From: Pleodorina starrii
Taxonomy: Eukaryota > Chlorophyta > Chlorophyceae > Chlamydomonadales > Volvocaceae
Reading direction: 5' to 3'
Assembly (NCBI GenBank): GCA_030267565.1
Contig: BRXU01000018.1
Span: 2,600,901-2,664,900 of the forward strand
DNA length: 64,000 nt
Position numbers and translations under genes: made by a program. This document shows positions 50,883-64,000 of the stretch, piece after piece (the stretch's first letter is position 1; every line of letters starts with the position of its first letter). Under the pieces are notes generated by a model. That model saw only the letters and a program-made list of their open reading frames with translations. It had not been told where the DNA came from and ran no database searches.

Positions 50883-53800
50883 GGGCCGGCCCTGGGCTTT
50901 GCGGGGCCCTGGGTGCGCCTGGGGGGGGGGCCGGGGGGGCCCTGGGAGGATCTTGAGGGGCTTGTTGAGTCTGGAGAGGCTTAGTGGGGCCGACGCGGGA
51001 CTGGAGAGCACCTGGGGGGGCCTTTGGGGGATCTCGGGGGGGCCCTGGGGGGCCTTTAGGGACCTGCACGGGCCTGGGGGCTTTTGGAGGCCTGTGGGGG
51101 GCCCCGCGGGACCCGGGAAGGCCATGGGAGGCTATGAGGGCCCTGGGAGCGCCTGGGAGGGGGCCTGGGGGCCCTGGGAGGATCTTGAGGGCTTCTTGAG
51201 TCTGGAGAGGCTTAGTGGGGCCTAAGCGGGACGGAGAGCGCCTGGGGGGCCTTGGGGGGATCTCGGGGGGGCCTGGGGGGCCTTTAGGGACCTGCCGGGC
51301 CTGGGGCTTTGGAGGCCTTTGGGGGGCCCCGCGGGGCACGGGAAGCCCATGGGGGGCTATGAGGGGCGGGGCCCTGGGAGCGCATGGGGGGGGGCCTGGG
51401 GGGCCCTGGGAGGATCTTGAGGGGCTTGTTGAGTCCTGGAGAGGCTTAGTGGGGCCTAAGCGGGACTGGAGAGCGCCTGGGGGGGCCTTGGGGGGATCTC
51501 GGGGGCCCTGGGGGGCCTTTAGGGACCTGCACGGGCCTGGGGGGCTTTTGGAGGCCTTTGGGGGGCCCCGTGGGACTCGGGAAGGCCATGGGGGGCTATG
51601 AGGGGCCCTGGGAGCGCCTGGGGGGGGCCTGGGGGGCCCTGGGAGGATCTTGAGGGGCTTCTTGAGTCCTGGAGAGGCTTAGTGGGGCCTAAGCGGGACT
51701 GGAGAGCGCCTGGGGGGGCCTTGGGGGGAATCTCGGGGGGCCCTGGGGGGCCTTTAGGGACCTGCACGGGCCTGGGGGGCTCTGGGAGGCCTTTGGGGGG
51801 CCCCGTGGGACCCGGGAAGGCCATGGTGGGCTTTGAGGGGCCCTGGGGAGCGCCGGGGGGAGGCCTGGGGGGCCCTGGGAGGATCTTTAGGGGCTTGTTG
51901 AGTCCTGGAGAGGCTTAGTGGGGCCTAAGCGGGACTGGAGAGCGCCTGGGGGGGCCTTGGGGGGATCTCGGGGGGCCCTGGGGGGCCTTTAGGGACCTGC
52001 ACGGGCCTGGGGGGCTTTTGGAGGCCTTTGAGGGGCCCCGCGGGACCCGGGAAGGCCATGGGAGGCTATGAGGGCCCTGGGAGCGCCTGGGGGGGGCCTG
52101 GGGGGCCCTGGAGGATCTTGAGGGGCTTCTTGAGTCCTGGAGAGGCTTAGTGGGGCCTAAGCGGGACTGGAGAGCGCCTGGGGGGGCCTTGGGGGGATTT
52201 CGGGGGGCCCTGGGGGGCCTTTAGGGACCTGCACGGGCCTGGGGGGCTTTTGGAGGCCTTTGGGGGGCCCCGCGGGACCCGGGAAGCCCATGGGGGGCTA
52301 TGAGGGGCCCTGGGAGCGCATGGGGGGGGGGGTGGCCTGGGGGGCCCTGGGAGGATCTTGAGGGGCTTGTTGAGTCCTGGAGAGGCTTCGGGGGGCCTAA
52401 GCGGGACTGGAGAGCGCCTGGGGGGCCCTTGGGGGGATCTCGGGGGGCCCTGGGGGGCCTTTAGGGACCTGCACAGGCCTGGGGGGCTTTTGGAGGCCTT
52501 TGGGGGGCCCCGCGGGACTCGGGAAGGCCATGGGGGGCTATGAGGGGCCCTGGAGCGCCTGGGGGGGGGCCTGGGGGGCCCTGGGAGATCTTGGAGGGGC
52601 TTCTTGAGTCCTGGAGAGGCTTAGTGGGGCCTAAGCGGGACGGGAGAGCGCCTGGGGGGGCCTTGGGGGGAATCTCGGGGGGCCCTGGGGGGCCTTTAGG
52701 GACCTGCACGGGCCTGGGGGGCTCTGGGAGGCCTTGGGGGGCCCCGTGGGACCCGGGAAGGCCATGGTGGGCCTTTGAGGGGCCCTGGAGCGCCTGGGGG
52801 GGGGCCTGGGGGGCCCTGGTGGAGGATCTTTAGGGGCTTGTTGAGTCCTGGAAGGCTTCGTGGGGCCTACGCGGGACTGGAGCGCGCCTGGGGGGGCCTT
52901 GGGGGGATCTCGGGGGGCCCTGGGGGCCTTTAGGACCTGCACGGGCCTGGGGGGGCTTTTGGAGGCCTTTGAGGGGCCCCGCGGGACCCGGGAAGGCCAT
53001 GGGAGGCTATGAGGGGGCCCTGGGAGCGCCTGGGGGGGGGCCTGTGGGGCCCTGGGGAGGATCTTGAGGGGCTCTTGAGTCCTGGAGAGGCTTAGTGGGG
53101 CCTAGCGGACTGGAGAGCGCCTGGGGGGGCCTTGGGGGGATTTCGGGGGGCCCTGGGGGGCCTTTAGGGACCTGCACGGGCCTGGGGGGCTTTTGGAGGC
53201 CTTTGGGGGGCCCCGCGGGACCCGGGAAGCCCATGGGGGGCTATGAGGGGCCCTGGGAGCGCATGGGGGGGGGCCTGGGGGGCCCTGGGAGGATGTTGAG
53301 GGGCTTCTTGTCTTGAGTCCTGGAGAGGCTTAGTGGGGCCTAAGCGGGACTGGAGAGCGCCTGGGGGGGCCTTGGGGGGATTTCGGGGGGCCCTGGGGGG
53401 CCTTTAGGGACCTGCACGGGCCTGGGGGGCTTTTGGAGGCCTTTGAGGGGCCCCGCGGGACCCGGGAAGGCCATGGGAGGCTATGAGGTGCCCTGGGAGC
53501 GCCTGGGGGGGGGCCTGGGGGGCCCTGGGAGGATCTTGAGGGGCTTCTTGAGTCCTGGAGAGGCTTAGTGGGGCCTAAGCGGGACTGAGAGCGCCTGGGG
53601 GGGCCTTGGGGGATTTCGGGGGGCCCTGGGGGCCTTTAGGGGACCTGCACGGGGCCTGGGGGGCTTTGGAGGCCTTTGGGGGGGCCCCGCGGCACCCGGG
53701 ACGCCCTGGGGGGGCTAGGCGGGGCCGTGGGAGCGCAGGGGGGGGGGCCTGGGGGGCCCTGGGAGGATCTTGAGGGGCTTCTTGAGTCCTGGAGAGGCTT

Positions 53801-56800
53801 AGTGGGGGGGCCTAAGCGGGACTGGAGAGCGCCTGGGGGGGCCTTGGGGGATCTCGGGGGGCCCTGGGGGGCCTTTAGGACCATGCACGGGCCTGGGGGG
53901 GCTTTAAGAGGCCTTTGGGGGGGCCCCGCGGGCCCCGGGAAAGGCCATGGTCGGCTATGAGCGGCCCTGGGAGTGCCTGGGGGGGCCCTGGGGGGCCCTG
54001 GGAGGATCTTGAGGGGCTTGTTGAGTCTGGAGAGGCTTAGTGGGGCCTAAGCGGGACTGGAGATCGCCTGGGGGGGGCCTTGGGGGGATCTCGGGGGGGC
54101 CCTGGGGGGCCTTTAGGGACCTGCACGGGCCTGGGGGCTTTTGGGAGGCCTTGGGGGGCCCCGCGGGACCCGGGAAGGCCATGGGGGGCTATGAGGGCCC
54201 TGGGAATGCCTTGGGGGGGCCTGGGGGGCCCTGGGAGGATCTTGAGGGGCTTCTTGAGTCCTGGAGAGGCTTAGTGGGGCCTAAGCGGGACTGGAGAGCG
54301 CCTGGGGGGGCCTTGGGGGGATCTCGGGGGGCCCTGGGGGGCCTTTAGGTGACCTGCACGGGCCTGGGGGGGCTCTGAGAGGCCTTTGGGGGGCCCCGCG
54401 GGACCCGGGAAGGCCATGGTGGGCTTTGAGGGGCCCTGGGAGCGCCTGGGGGAGGCCTGGGGGGCCCTGGGAGGATCTTTAGGGGCTTGTTGAGTCCTGG
54501 AGAGGCTTAGTGGGGCCTAAGCTGGGCTGGAGAGCGCCTGGGGGGGCCTTGGGGGGAATCTCGGGGGGCCCTGGGGGGGCTTTAGGGACCTGCACGGGCC
54601 TGGGGGGCTTTTGGAGGCCTTTGAGGGGCCCCGCGGGACCCGGGAAGGCCATGGTGGGCTTTGAGGAGCCCTGGGAGCGCCTGGGGGAGGCCTGGGGGGC
54701 CCTGGAGGATCTTGAGGGCTTGTTGAGTCCTGGAGAGGCTTAGTGGGGCCTAAGCGGGACTGGAGATCGCCTGGGGGGGGCCTTTGGGGGGGGGAGATCG
54801 TCGGGTGGCCCTGGGGGGCCTTTAGGGACCTGCACGGGCCGGGGGGGCTTTTGGAGGCCTTTGGGGGGCCCCGCGGGACCCGGGAAGGCCATGGGGGGCT
54901 ATGAGGGGCCCTGGGAATGCCTTGGGGGGGCCTGGGGGGCCCTGGGAGGATCTTGAGGGGCTTCTTGAGTCCTGGAGAGGCTTAGTGGGGCCTAAGCGGG
55001 ACTGGAGAGCGCCTGGGGGGCCTTGGGGGGAATCTCGGGGGGGCCCTGGGGGGCCTTTAGGGACCTGCACGGCCTGGGGGCCTCTGGGCGGCCTTGGGGG
55101 GGCCCCGTGGGACCCGGGAAGGCCATGGTGGGCTTTGAGGGGCCCTGGGAGCGCCTGGGGGAGGCCTGGGGGGCCCTGGGAGGATCTTGAGGGGCTTGTT
55201 GAGTCCTGGAGAGGCTTAGTGGGGCCTACGCGGGACTGGAGAGCGCCTGGGGGGGGCCTTGGGGGGGGAATCTCGGGGGGCCCTGGGGGGCCTAATAGGG
55301 ACCTGCACGGGCCTAGGGGGGCTTTTGGAGGCCTCGAGGGGCCCCGTGGACCCCGGGAAGGCCATGGTGGGCTTTGCGGGGCCCTGGGAGCACCTGGGGG
55401 TGGCCTGGGGGGCCCTGGGAGGATCTTTAGGGGCTTGTTGAGAGGCTCCTGGAGCGGCTTAGTGGGGCCTCAGCGGGACTGGAGAGCGCCTGGGGGGGCC
55501 TTGGGGGGAATCTCGGGGGGCCCTGGGGGGCCTTTAGGGACCCTGCACGGGCCTGGGGGGCTCATGGGAGGCCTTTTGGGGGGCCCCGTGGGACCAACGG
55601 GAAAGGCCATGGGTGGGCTTTGAGCGGGCCCTGGGCGCGCCTTGGGGAGGCCTGGGGGGCCATGGGAAGGATCTTTAGGGGTCTTGTTGAGTCCCTGGAG
55701 AGAGGCTTAGTGGCGCCTAAGCTGGACTGAGAGGCGCCTGTGGGGGCCTTGGGGGAAATCTTTGGGGGCCCTGGGGGGCCTTTAACCTGCAACGGGGCCT
55801 GGGGGGGCTTTTGGAGGCCTTTGGAGGGGCCCCCACGGGACCCGGGAAGGCCATGGTGGGCTTTGAGGAGCCCTGGGAGCGCCTGGGGGGACGGCCTGGG
55901 GGGCCCTGGGAGGATCTTTAGGGGGCTTGTTGAGTCCTGGTTAGGCTTAGTGGGGCCTAAGCGGGACTGGAGAGCGCCTGGGGGGGGTCTTGGGGGGATC
56001 TCGGGGGGCCCTTGGGGGGCCGTTAGGGACCTGCACAGGCCTGGGGGGCTTTTGGAGCCTTGAGGGGCCCCGCGGGACCTGTAAAGGGCCATGGGAGGCT
56101 ATGAGGGGCCCTGGGAGCGCCTGGGGGGGGGCCTGGGGGCCTGGGAGGATCTTGGAGGGGCCTTGTTGAGTCCTGGTTAGGCTTAGTGGGGCCTAAGCGG
56201 GACTGGAGAGCGCCTGGGGGGGCCTTGGGGGGGATCTCGGGGGGACCCGGGGGGCCTTTAGGGGACCTGCACTAGGCCTGGGCTGGGGGGCTTTTGGAGG
56301 CCTTTTGGGGGGCCCCAGGGGAGACCCGGGAAGGCGATGGGGGGCTATGAGGGCCCTGGGAATGCCTTGGGGGGGGGCCCTGGGGGGGCCGTGGGAGGAT
56401 CTTGAGGGGCTTCTTGAGTCCTGGAGAGGCTTAGTGGGGCCTAAGCGGGACTGGAGAGCGCCTGGGGGGGCCTTGGGGGGATCTCGGGGGGCCCTGGGGG
56501 GCCTTTAGAGACCTGCACGGGCCTGGGGGGCTTTTGGAAGCCTTTTGGGGCCCCGCGGGACCCGGGAAGGCCATGGGGGGCTATGAGGGGCCCTGGGAGC
56601 GCCGGGGGGGGGGCCTGGGGGGCCCTGGGAGGATCTTGATGGGCTTCTTGAGTCCTGGAGAGGCTTAGTGGGCCTAAGCGGGACTGGAGAGCGCCTGGGG
56701 GGGGCCTTGGGGGGATCTCGGGGGGGCCCTGGGGGGGCCCTTTAGGGACCTGCACGGGCCTGGGGGGCGGGGCTTTAAGAGGCCTTTGGGGGGCCCCGCG

Positions 56801-59800
56801 GCGACGCGCGGGAAGCCCATGGGGGGCCCTGGGAGCGCCTGGGGGGGGGCCGGGGGGGCCCTGGGTGGATCTTGAGGGGCTTCTTGAGTCCTGGAGAGGC
56901 TTAGTGGGGGCCTAAGGCGGGACTGGAGACGCCTGGGGGGGGCCTTGGGGGGATCTCGGGGGGGCCCTGGGGGGCCTTTAGAGACTGCAGCGCGGCCTGG
57001 GGGGCTTTTTGGAAGCCTTTTGGGGGCCCCGCGGGACCCGGAAGGCCATGGGGGGCTATGAGGGGGGGCCCTGGGAGCGCCTGGGGGGGGGCCTGGGGGG
57101 CCCTGGAGGATCTTGATGGGCTTCTTGAGTCCTGGAGAGGCTTAGTGGGCCTAAGCGGGACTGGAGAGCGCCGGGGGGGCCTTGGGGGGGATCTCGGGGG
57201 GGCCCTGGGGGGCCTTTAGGGACCTGCACGGGGCTGGGGGGCTTTCTTTTGGAGGCCTTTGGGGGGGCCCCGCGGGACCCGGGAAGCCCATGGGGGGCCC
57301 TGGGAGCGCCTGGGGGGGGGGGCCTGGGGGGCCCTGGGAGGATCTTGAGGGGCTTCTTGAGTCCTGGAGAGGCTTAGGTGGGGCCCTAAGCGGACTGGAT
57401 AGCGCCTGGGGGGGCCTTTGGGGGATCTCGGGGGGCCCGTGGGGGCCTTTAGGACCTGCACGGGCCTGGGGGGCTTTTGGAGGCCTTTGTGGCCCCGCGG
57501 GACCCGGGAGGGCCATGGTGGGCTTTGAGGAGCCCTGGGAGCGCCTGGGGGAGGCCTGGGGGGCCCTGGGAGGATCTTTAGGGGGCTTGGTTGAGTCCTG
57601 GAGAGGCTTAGTGGGGCCTAAGCGGGACTGGAGAGCGCCTTGGGGGGGGCCTTGGGGGGATCTCGGGGGGCCCTGGGGGGCCTTTAGGGACCTGCACGGC
57701 CCTGGGGGGCTTTTGGAAGGCCTTTGAGGGTCCCCGCGGGACCCGGGTAAGGCCATGGGAAGCTAGGAGGGGCCCTGGTAGCGCCTGGGGGGGGGCCGAT
57801 GGGGGGTCCCTGGTAGGATCTTGAGGGGCTTGTTGAGTCCAGGTAGGCTTAGTGGGGCCTAAGCGGGGACTGGGAGAGCGCCTGGGAGGGGCCTTGGGGG
57901 GATCCTCGGTGGCCCCGGGGGGGCCTTTAAGGGACCTGCACAGGCCTGGGGGGCTTTTGGAGGCCCTTTTGGGCCCCGCGGGACCGGGAAAGGCCATGGG
58001 GGCTATGAGGGCCCTGGGAATGCCTTGGGGGGGCCTGGGGGGCCCTGGGAGGATCATGAGGGGCTTCGTTATGAGTCCTGGAGAGGCCTTAGTGGGGCCT
58101 AAAGCGGGACTGGAGAGCGCCTTGGGGGAGACCTTGGGGGGATCCTCTGTGGGGGGGGCCCTGGGGGCGCTTTAGGGACCCTGCACGGGCCTGGGGGGCT
58201 TTTGGAGGCCCTTTTGGGGGCCCCGCGGGACCCGGGAGGAGCCAAGGTGGGCTTTGAGGAGCCCTGGGAGCGCCTGGGGGAGGCCTGGGTGGGCCCTGGA
58301 AGGATCTTTAGGGGCTTGGTGAGTCCTGGAGAGGGCTTAGTGGGGCCTAAGCGGGACTGGAGAGCGCCTGGGGGGGCCTTAGGGGGGAATCATCTCGGGG
58401 GGCCCTGGGGGGCCTTTAGGGACCTGCACGGGCCTGGGGGGCTTTTGGAGGCCTTTGAGGGGCCACCGCGGGACCCGGGAAGAGGCCATGGGAGCTATGA
58501 AGGCCCTGGGAGCGCCCTCGGGGAGGCCTGGGGGGCCCTGGGAGGATCTTGAGGGGCTTGTTGAGTCCTGGTTAGGCTTAGTGGGGCCTAAGCGGGACTG
58601 GAGAATCGCCTGGGGGGGCCTTGGGGGGATCTCTGGGGGGCCCCTGGGGGGCCTTTAGGGACCTGCACAGGCCCTGGGGGCTTTTGGAGGCCTTTTGGGG
58701 GGCCCCAGCGGGACCCGGGAAGGCCATGGGGGGCTATGAGCGGGGGAGGGCGGGGGGGGAGGGGATGAGGGGCGGGCCCTGTGGGAAATGCCTTGGGGGG
58801 GGCCCATGGGGGCCCTGGGAGGATCTTGAGGGGCTTCTTGAGTCCATGAGAGGCTTAGTGGGGCCTAAGCGGGTGACTGGAGAGGCGCCTGGGGGGAGCC
58901 TTGGGGGGATCTCGGGGGGCCACGGGGGGCCCTTTAGTGACCTGCAACGTGCCTGGGGGGCTTTTGGAGGCCTTTGGGGGGCCCCGCGGGAACCCGGGAA
59001 GGCCATGGTGGGCTATGAGGGGCCCTGGGAGCGCCTGGGGGGGGGCCTGGGGGGCCCTGGGAGGATCATTGAGGGGCTTCTTGAGTCCTGGAGAGTCTTA
59101 GTGGAGTGGCCTAAGCGGGACTGAAGAGCGCCTGGGGGGGCCTTGGGGGGGAACTCGTGGGGCCCTGGGGGCCTTAAGAGACCTGCACGGGCCTGGGGGG
59201 CTTTTGAAGCCCTTTTGGGGCCCCCGCGGGACCCGGGACGGCGCATGGGGGGGCTATGGAGGGGCCCTGGGAGTGCCTGGGGGGGGGCCTGGGGGGCCCT
59301 GGGAGAATCTTGATGGGCTTCTTGAGTCCTGGAGAGGCCTTAGTGGGGCCTAAGCGGGACTGAAGAGCGCCTGGGGGGGCCATCCAGGATCTCGGGGGCC
59401 CTGGGGGGCCTTTAGGGACCTGCACCGGGCCTGGGGGGCATTTGGGATGCCTTTGGGGGGCCCCGCGGGACCCGGGAAGCCCATGGTGGGCTATGAGGGC
59501 CCCGGGGAGCGCCTGGGGGGGGGCCTGGGGGGCCCTGGGAGGATCTTGAGGGGCTTCTTGAGTCCTGGAGAGGCTTAGTTGGGCCTAAGCGGGACTGGAG
59601 AGCCGCCAGGGGAGGGCCTTGGGGGGATCTCGGGGGGCCCTGGGGGCCTTTAGGGACCTGCACGGGCCTGGGGGGCTTTTGGAGGCCTTTGGGGGCCCCG
59701 CGGGACCCGGGAGGGCCATGGTGGTGCTTTTGATGAGCCCTGCACGGGCCTGGGGGGCTTTTGGGGGCCTTTGGGGGGCCCTGGGAGGATCTTTGGTTTG

Positions 59801-62800
59801 CCCCCCAGGGGGGAGTGCCTAGCGGGGCCTTGAGGAGCTTCGCCTGGGGGAGGCCTGGGGGGCCCAGGAGGATCTTTAGGGGCTAGATGAGTCCTGAGAG
59901 AGGCTTAGTGGGGCCCTAAGCGGGACTGAGAGAGCGCCTGGGGTTGCCTTGGGGGGATCTCGGGGGGCCCTTGGGGGGCCTTTTAGGGACCATGCACGGG
60001 CCCTGGGGGCTTTTGGAGGCCTTTTGAGGGCCCCGCGGGACCCGGGAAGGCCATGGGAGGCTATGAGGGGCCCTGGGAGCGCCCTGGGGGGGGCCTGGGG
60101 GGCGCCTGGGATATCTTGAGGGGATGTTGCAGTCCTGAGTTTAGGCTTTAGTGGGGCCTAAGCGGGACTGGAGAGCGCCTGGGGGTGGCCTGGGGGGATT
60201 CCTCGGGGGGCCCTGGGGGGCCATATTAGGGAACCTGCACAGGCTCTGGGGGCTTTTGGAGGCTTTTGGGTGCCCCGCGGGACCCGGGAAGGCCATGGGG
60301 GGCTATATATGAGGGGCCCTGGGAATGCCTTGGGGGAGGCCTGGGGGGCCCTGGGAAGAACTTTAGGGGCTTAATTTGAGTCCTGGAGAGGCTTAGTGGG
60401 GCCTAAGCGGGACTGGAGAGCGCCTCGGGGGGCCTTGGGGGGATCTCGGGGGGCCCTGGGGGGCCTTTTAGGTGACCTGCAACGGGCCTGGGGGGCTTTT
60501 GGAGGCCTTTGGGGGCCCCCGCGGGACCCGGGAAGGCCCATGGTGGGCTTTGAGGGACCCTGGGAGCGCCTGGGGGAGGCCTGGGGGGCCCTGGGAAGAT
60601 CTTTAGGGGTCTTGTTGAGTCCGACGGAGAGGCTTAGTGGGGCCTAAGCGGGACTGGAGAGGCGCACTGGGGGGGCCTTTGGGGATCTCCGGGGGCCCTG
60701 GGGGCCCCTTTAGGGACCTGCACGGGCCAGGGGGCTTTTGGAGGCCTTTGGAGGGCCCCGCGGGACCCGGGAAGGCCAGGGGAGGCTATGCGGGGCCCTG
60801 GGAGCGCCAGGGGGGGGGCCCTGGGGGGCCCTGGAATGATCTTGAGGGGCTTGTTTGAGTCCTGGTTAGTGCTTAGTGGGGCCTAAGCGGGACTGGATAG
60901 CGCCTGGGGGGGGCTTGGTGGGATCTCGGGGGGCCCTGGGGGGCCCCCTTTGAGGGACCTGCACAGGCCTGGGGGGCTTTTGGAGGCCTTTTGGGGGCCC
61001 CAGCGGGGACCCGGGGAATGGCCATGGGGGCTATGAGGGGCCCTGGGAATGCCTTGGGGGGGGGCCTTGTGGGCCCTGGGAGGATCTGCAAGGGCTTTCT
61101 TGAGTCCTGGAGAGGCTTCGTGGGGCCTAAGCGGGACTGGAGAGCGCCTGGGGGGGCCTATGGGGGATCTCGGGGGGCGCTGGGGGGGGCCTTTAGGGAC
61201 CTGCACGGGCCTGGGGGGCTTTTTGTTGGAGGCCTTTGGGGGCCCCAGCGGGACCCGGGAAGCCCATGGGGGCTTTGAGGAGCCCTGGGAGCGCCTTGGG
61301 GGGGGGCCTTGGGGGGCCCTGGGAGGATCCTTGAGGGGCTTCTTGAGTCCTGGAGAGGCTTAGGTGGGCCAAAGCGGGACTTGGAGAGCGCCTGGGAGGG
61401 GCCTTGGGGGGATTCTCGGGGGGCCCTGGGGGGCCTTTAGAGACCTGCACGGGCCTGGGGTGCTTTTGGAAGCCTTTTGGGGCCCCGCGGGACCCTGAAG
61501 AGGCCAATGGGGGGCTTATGAGGGGCCCTGGAAGCGCCTGGGGGGGGGGCTGGGGGCCCCTGGTAGGATCTTGATGGGCTTCTTGATCCCTGGAGAGGCT
61601 TAGTGGGGCCTAAGCGCGACTGGAGAGCGCCTGTGGGGGGGGCCCTTGGGGGGATCTCGGGGGCCCTGTGGGGCCCTTTAGGGACCTGCAACGGGCCTGG
61701 GGGGCTTTTGGAGGCCTTGGGGGGCCCCGCGGGACCCGGGAAGCCCAGGGGGGGCGCGGGGGGGCCCTGGGAGCGCCTGGGGGGGGTCCTGGGGGGCCCT
61801 GGGAGGATCTTGAGGGGCTTCTAGAGTCCTGGAGAGGCTTAGTGGGGCCTAAGCGGGACTGGAGAGCGCCTGGGGGGGAGCCTGGGGGGATCTCGGGGGG
61901 CCCTGGGGGGGCCTTTAGGAACCTGCACAGGGCCTGGGGGCTTTTGGAGGCCTTTGAAGGGCCCCCGCGGACCCGGGAAGGCCATGGGAGGCTATAGGGG
62001 CTCCGGGAGCGCTGGGGGGGGCCTTGGGGGGCCCTGGAGGGACCCGGGAAGGCCATGGGAGGCTATGAGGGGCCCAGGGAGTCGCCTGGGGGGGGGCCTG
62101 GGGGGGCCCTGGGAGGATCTTGAGTGGCTTAGTTGAGGTCCTGGTTGGCTTAGTGGGGCCTAAGCGGGGACTGGAGAGCGCCTGGGGGGGCCTTGGGGGG
62201 ATCTCGGGGGGGCTCTGGGGTCCTTTAGGGGACCTGCACGGGCCTGGGGGGCTTTTGGAGGCCTTTGAGGGGCCCCGCGGGGACCCGGGAAGGAGCCATG
62301 GGGAGGCTATGAGGGGCCCTGGGAGCGCCGGGGTGGGCCTGGGGGGCCCTGGGAGGATCATGAGGGGCTTGTTTGAGTCCTGGATTAAGGCTTAGTGGGG
62401 CCTAAGCGGGACTTGAGAGCGGCCTGGGGGGGCCTTGGGGGGATCATCGGGGGGCCCCTGGGGGGCCTTTAGGGACCTGCACAGGCCTGGGGAGGCTTTT
62501 GGAGGCCTTTTGGGGGCCCCGGCGGGACCCAGGAAGGTCATGGGGGGCTATGAGGGGCCCTGGAATTGCCTTGGGGGGGGCCTGGGGGTCCCCTGGGAGG
62601 ATCTTGAGTGGGCCTTGTTGAGTCCCAGGTTAAGGCTTAGTGAGGCCTAAGCGGGACTGGAGAGCGCCTGGGGGGGCCTTTGGGGAATCATCGGGGGGCC
62701 CTGGGGGGCCCTTTAGGGACCTGCACAGGCCTGTGGGGCCATTGGAGGCCTTTTGGGCGGCCCCCCAAGCGGGGAACCCGGGAAGGCCATGGGGGCTATG

Positions 62801-64000
62801 AGGGGCCCTGGGAATGCCTTGGGAGGGGGGGGGGGGGCCCTGGGGGCCCTGGGAGGATCGTGAGGGGCTTCTTGACGTCCCTGGAGAGGACTTAGTGGGG
62901 CCTAAGCGGGACTGGAGAGCGCCCTGGGGGGGGGCCTTGGGGGGATCTCGTGGGGGCCCTGGGGGGGCCTTTAGGGACCTGCACACGGGCCTGGGGGGGT
63001 TTTTGGAGGCCTTTTGGGGGGCCCCGCGTGACCCCGGGAAGCCCATGGGGTGGCCCTGGGAGCGCCTGGGGGGGGCCCTGGGGGACCTGGGAGGATCTTG
63101 ATGGGTCTTCTTGAGTCCTGGAGAGGCTTAGTCGGGGCCTAAAGCGGTACCGGAGAGCGCCTGGGGGGGCCTTGGGGGGATCTCCGGGGGGGGCCCTGGG
63201 GGGCCTTTAGGAGACCAGCCAGAACGGGCCTGGGGGTCTTTTAGGAAGCCTTTTGGGCCCCGCGGGAAAACCGGGAAGGCCATGGGGGCTTTGAGGGGCC
63301 CTGGGAGAGCCTGGGGGGGACCCCTGGGGGGCCCTGGGAGGAACTTGAAGGGCTTCTTGAGTCCTGGAGATGGCTTAGTGGGGGCCAAAGCGGCGACTGG
63401 AGAGCGCCTGGGGGGGGGAGCTTGGGGGGTACATCTCCGGGGGGCCCTGGGGGGGCCTTTAGGGACCTGCAACGGGCCTGGGGGGCTTTTGGGAGGCCTT
63501 TGAGGGGGGCCCGCGGACCCGGGAACCCATGGGGGGGGCCCTGGGAGCCGCCTGGGGGGGGGCCCTGGGGGGCCCAGGGAGGATCTTGAGGGGCTTCTTG
63601 AGTCCTGGAGAGGCTTAGTGGGCCCTAAGCGGGACTAGGAGAGCGCCTGGGGGGGGCCTTGTGGGGATCTCGGGGGGCCCTGGGGGGCCTTTAGGGACCC
63701 TGCAACGGCCTGGGGGGCTTTTGGAAGGCCTTTGGGGAGGCCCCGCGGGACCCTGGGAGGGGCCATGGTGGGCTTTGAGGAGCCCCTGGGAGCCGCCTTG
63801 GGAGGCCTGGGGGGCCCTGGGGGGCCTTTAGGGACCTGCACGAGCCTGGGGGGCTTTTGGAGGCCTTTGGGGGCCCCGCGGGACCCGGGAAGGCCATGGG
63901 GGGCTTTGAGGAGCCCTGGGAGCGCCTTGGGGGACTGGGGGGCCCTGGGAGGATCTTGAGGGGCTTGTTGAGTCCTGGAGAGGCTTAGTGGGGCCTAAGC

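Larger units (their letters stand above)
47485..64000 (+). repeat. G-rich satellite array, right block, increasingly irregular
   Basis: The same monomers continue to the window edge. Up to about 53 kb most monomers are recognisable with occasional base losses. From about 53.6 kb onward nearly every monomer has one or more single-base insertions or deletions (GGACCATGCACGGG, CCTGGTTAGGC, GGAAATGCC, ATATATGAGG), and from 62 kb they are denser still. The monomer order from about 49.0 kb follows that of 38.2 kb onward at about 10.8 kb displacement. No gene is supported; the reading frames here are fragments of the repeat. Confidence 0.92.

Noticed and set aside
47485..64000. Telomeric repeats at the right edge
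   Set aside because: No short telomere-type repeat is present; the sequence is still the 230-bp satellite to the last base.

Overview
The window is eukaryotic repeat DNA with no host protein-coding gene that I can support. About three quarters of it is a very G-rich (+ strand) satellite built from monomers of two main length classes, about 226 bp and 233-236 bp. The rest is retroelement DNA. A high-GC green alga (chlorophyte, volvocalean-like) is my best guess for the host. That rests on the style of the retroelement proteins: a chromodomain Ty3/gypsy polyprotein, and a LINE C-terminal zinc-binding domain like those I know from chlorophyte LINEs. It is an inference, not a sequence match.

Layout. 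1-8402: clean satellite array. 8403-15839: a complete, apparently very young chromovirus (Ty3/gypsy) on the minus strand. It has 402-bp LTRs identical by eye, a GGCTT target duplication, a PBS, a PPT, and intact gag and pol. 15840-23705: satellite again, with a 2.8-kb higher-order repeat. 23706-27715: a nested cluster holding a micro-insertion of element E, two copies of element X, a LINE-like fragment, and an E palindrome. The palindrome has two 573-bp arms about 99% identical, facing each other around a 1.1-kb core, with a T-run outside one arm and an A-run outside the other. A short exon-like segment and a third, direct copy of the arm follow. 27716-32655: satellite. 32656-36684: second copy of the whole cluster, displaced by about 8.95 kb. 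36685-43318: satellite with several E micro-insertions. 43319-44397: C-terminal part of a LINE reverse-transcriptase protein. 44398-47484: third copy of the E palindrome, exon-like segment and direct arm. 47485-64000: satellite that becomes steadily noisier (single-base indels, A-to-C and T-to-G changes) toward the right edge.

How it fits together. The satellite has absorbed retroelement insertions and amplified them in larger units (about 2.8 kb, 8.95 kb and 10.8 kb), so the non-satellite sequences recur at fixed spacing. The chromovirus came last: it splits a single monomer and occurs once. Its intact chromodomain offers a plausible reason for landing in heterochromatic satellite. Its Gag and Pol lie in one frame separated by a single TGA, which suggests stop-codon readthrough. 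Its Pol begins with a methyltransferase-like module before the protease, and its LTRs carry a tRNA-like sequence. Many long open frames in the satellite (Gly/Pro-rich, collagen-like) are compositional artefacts and are not annotated.
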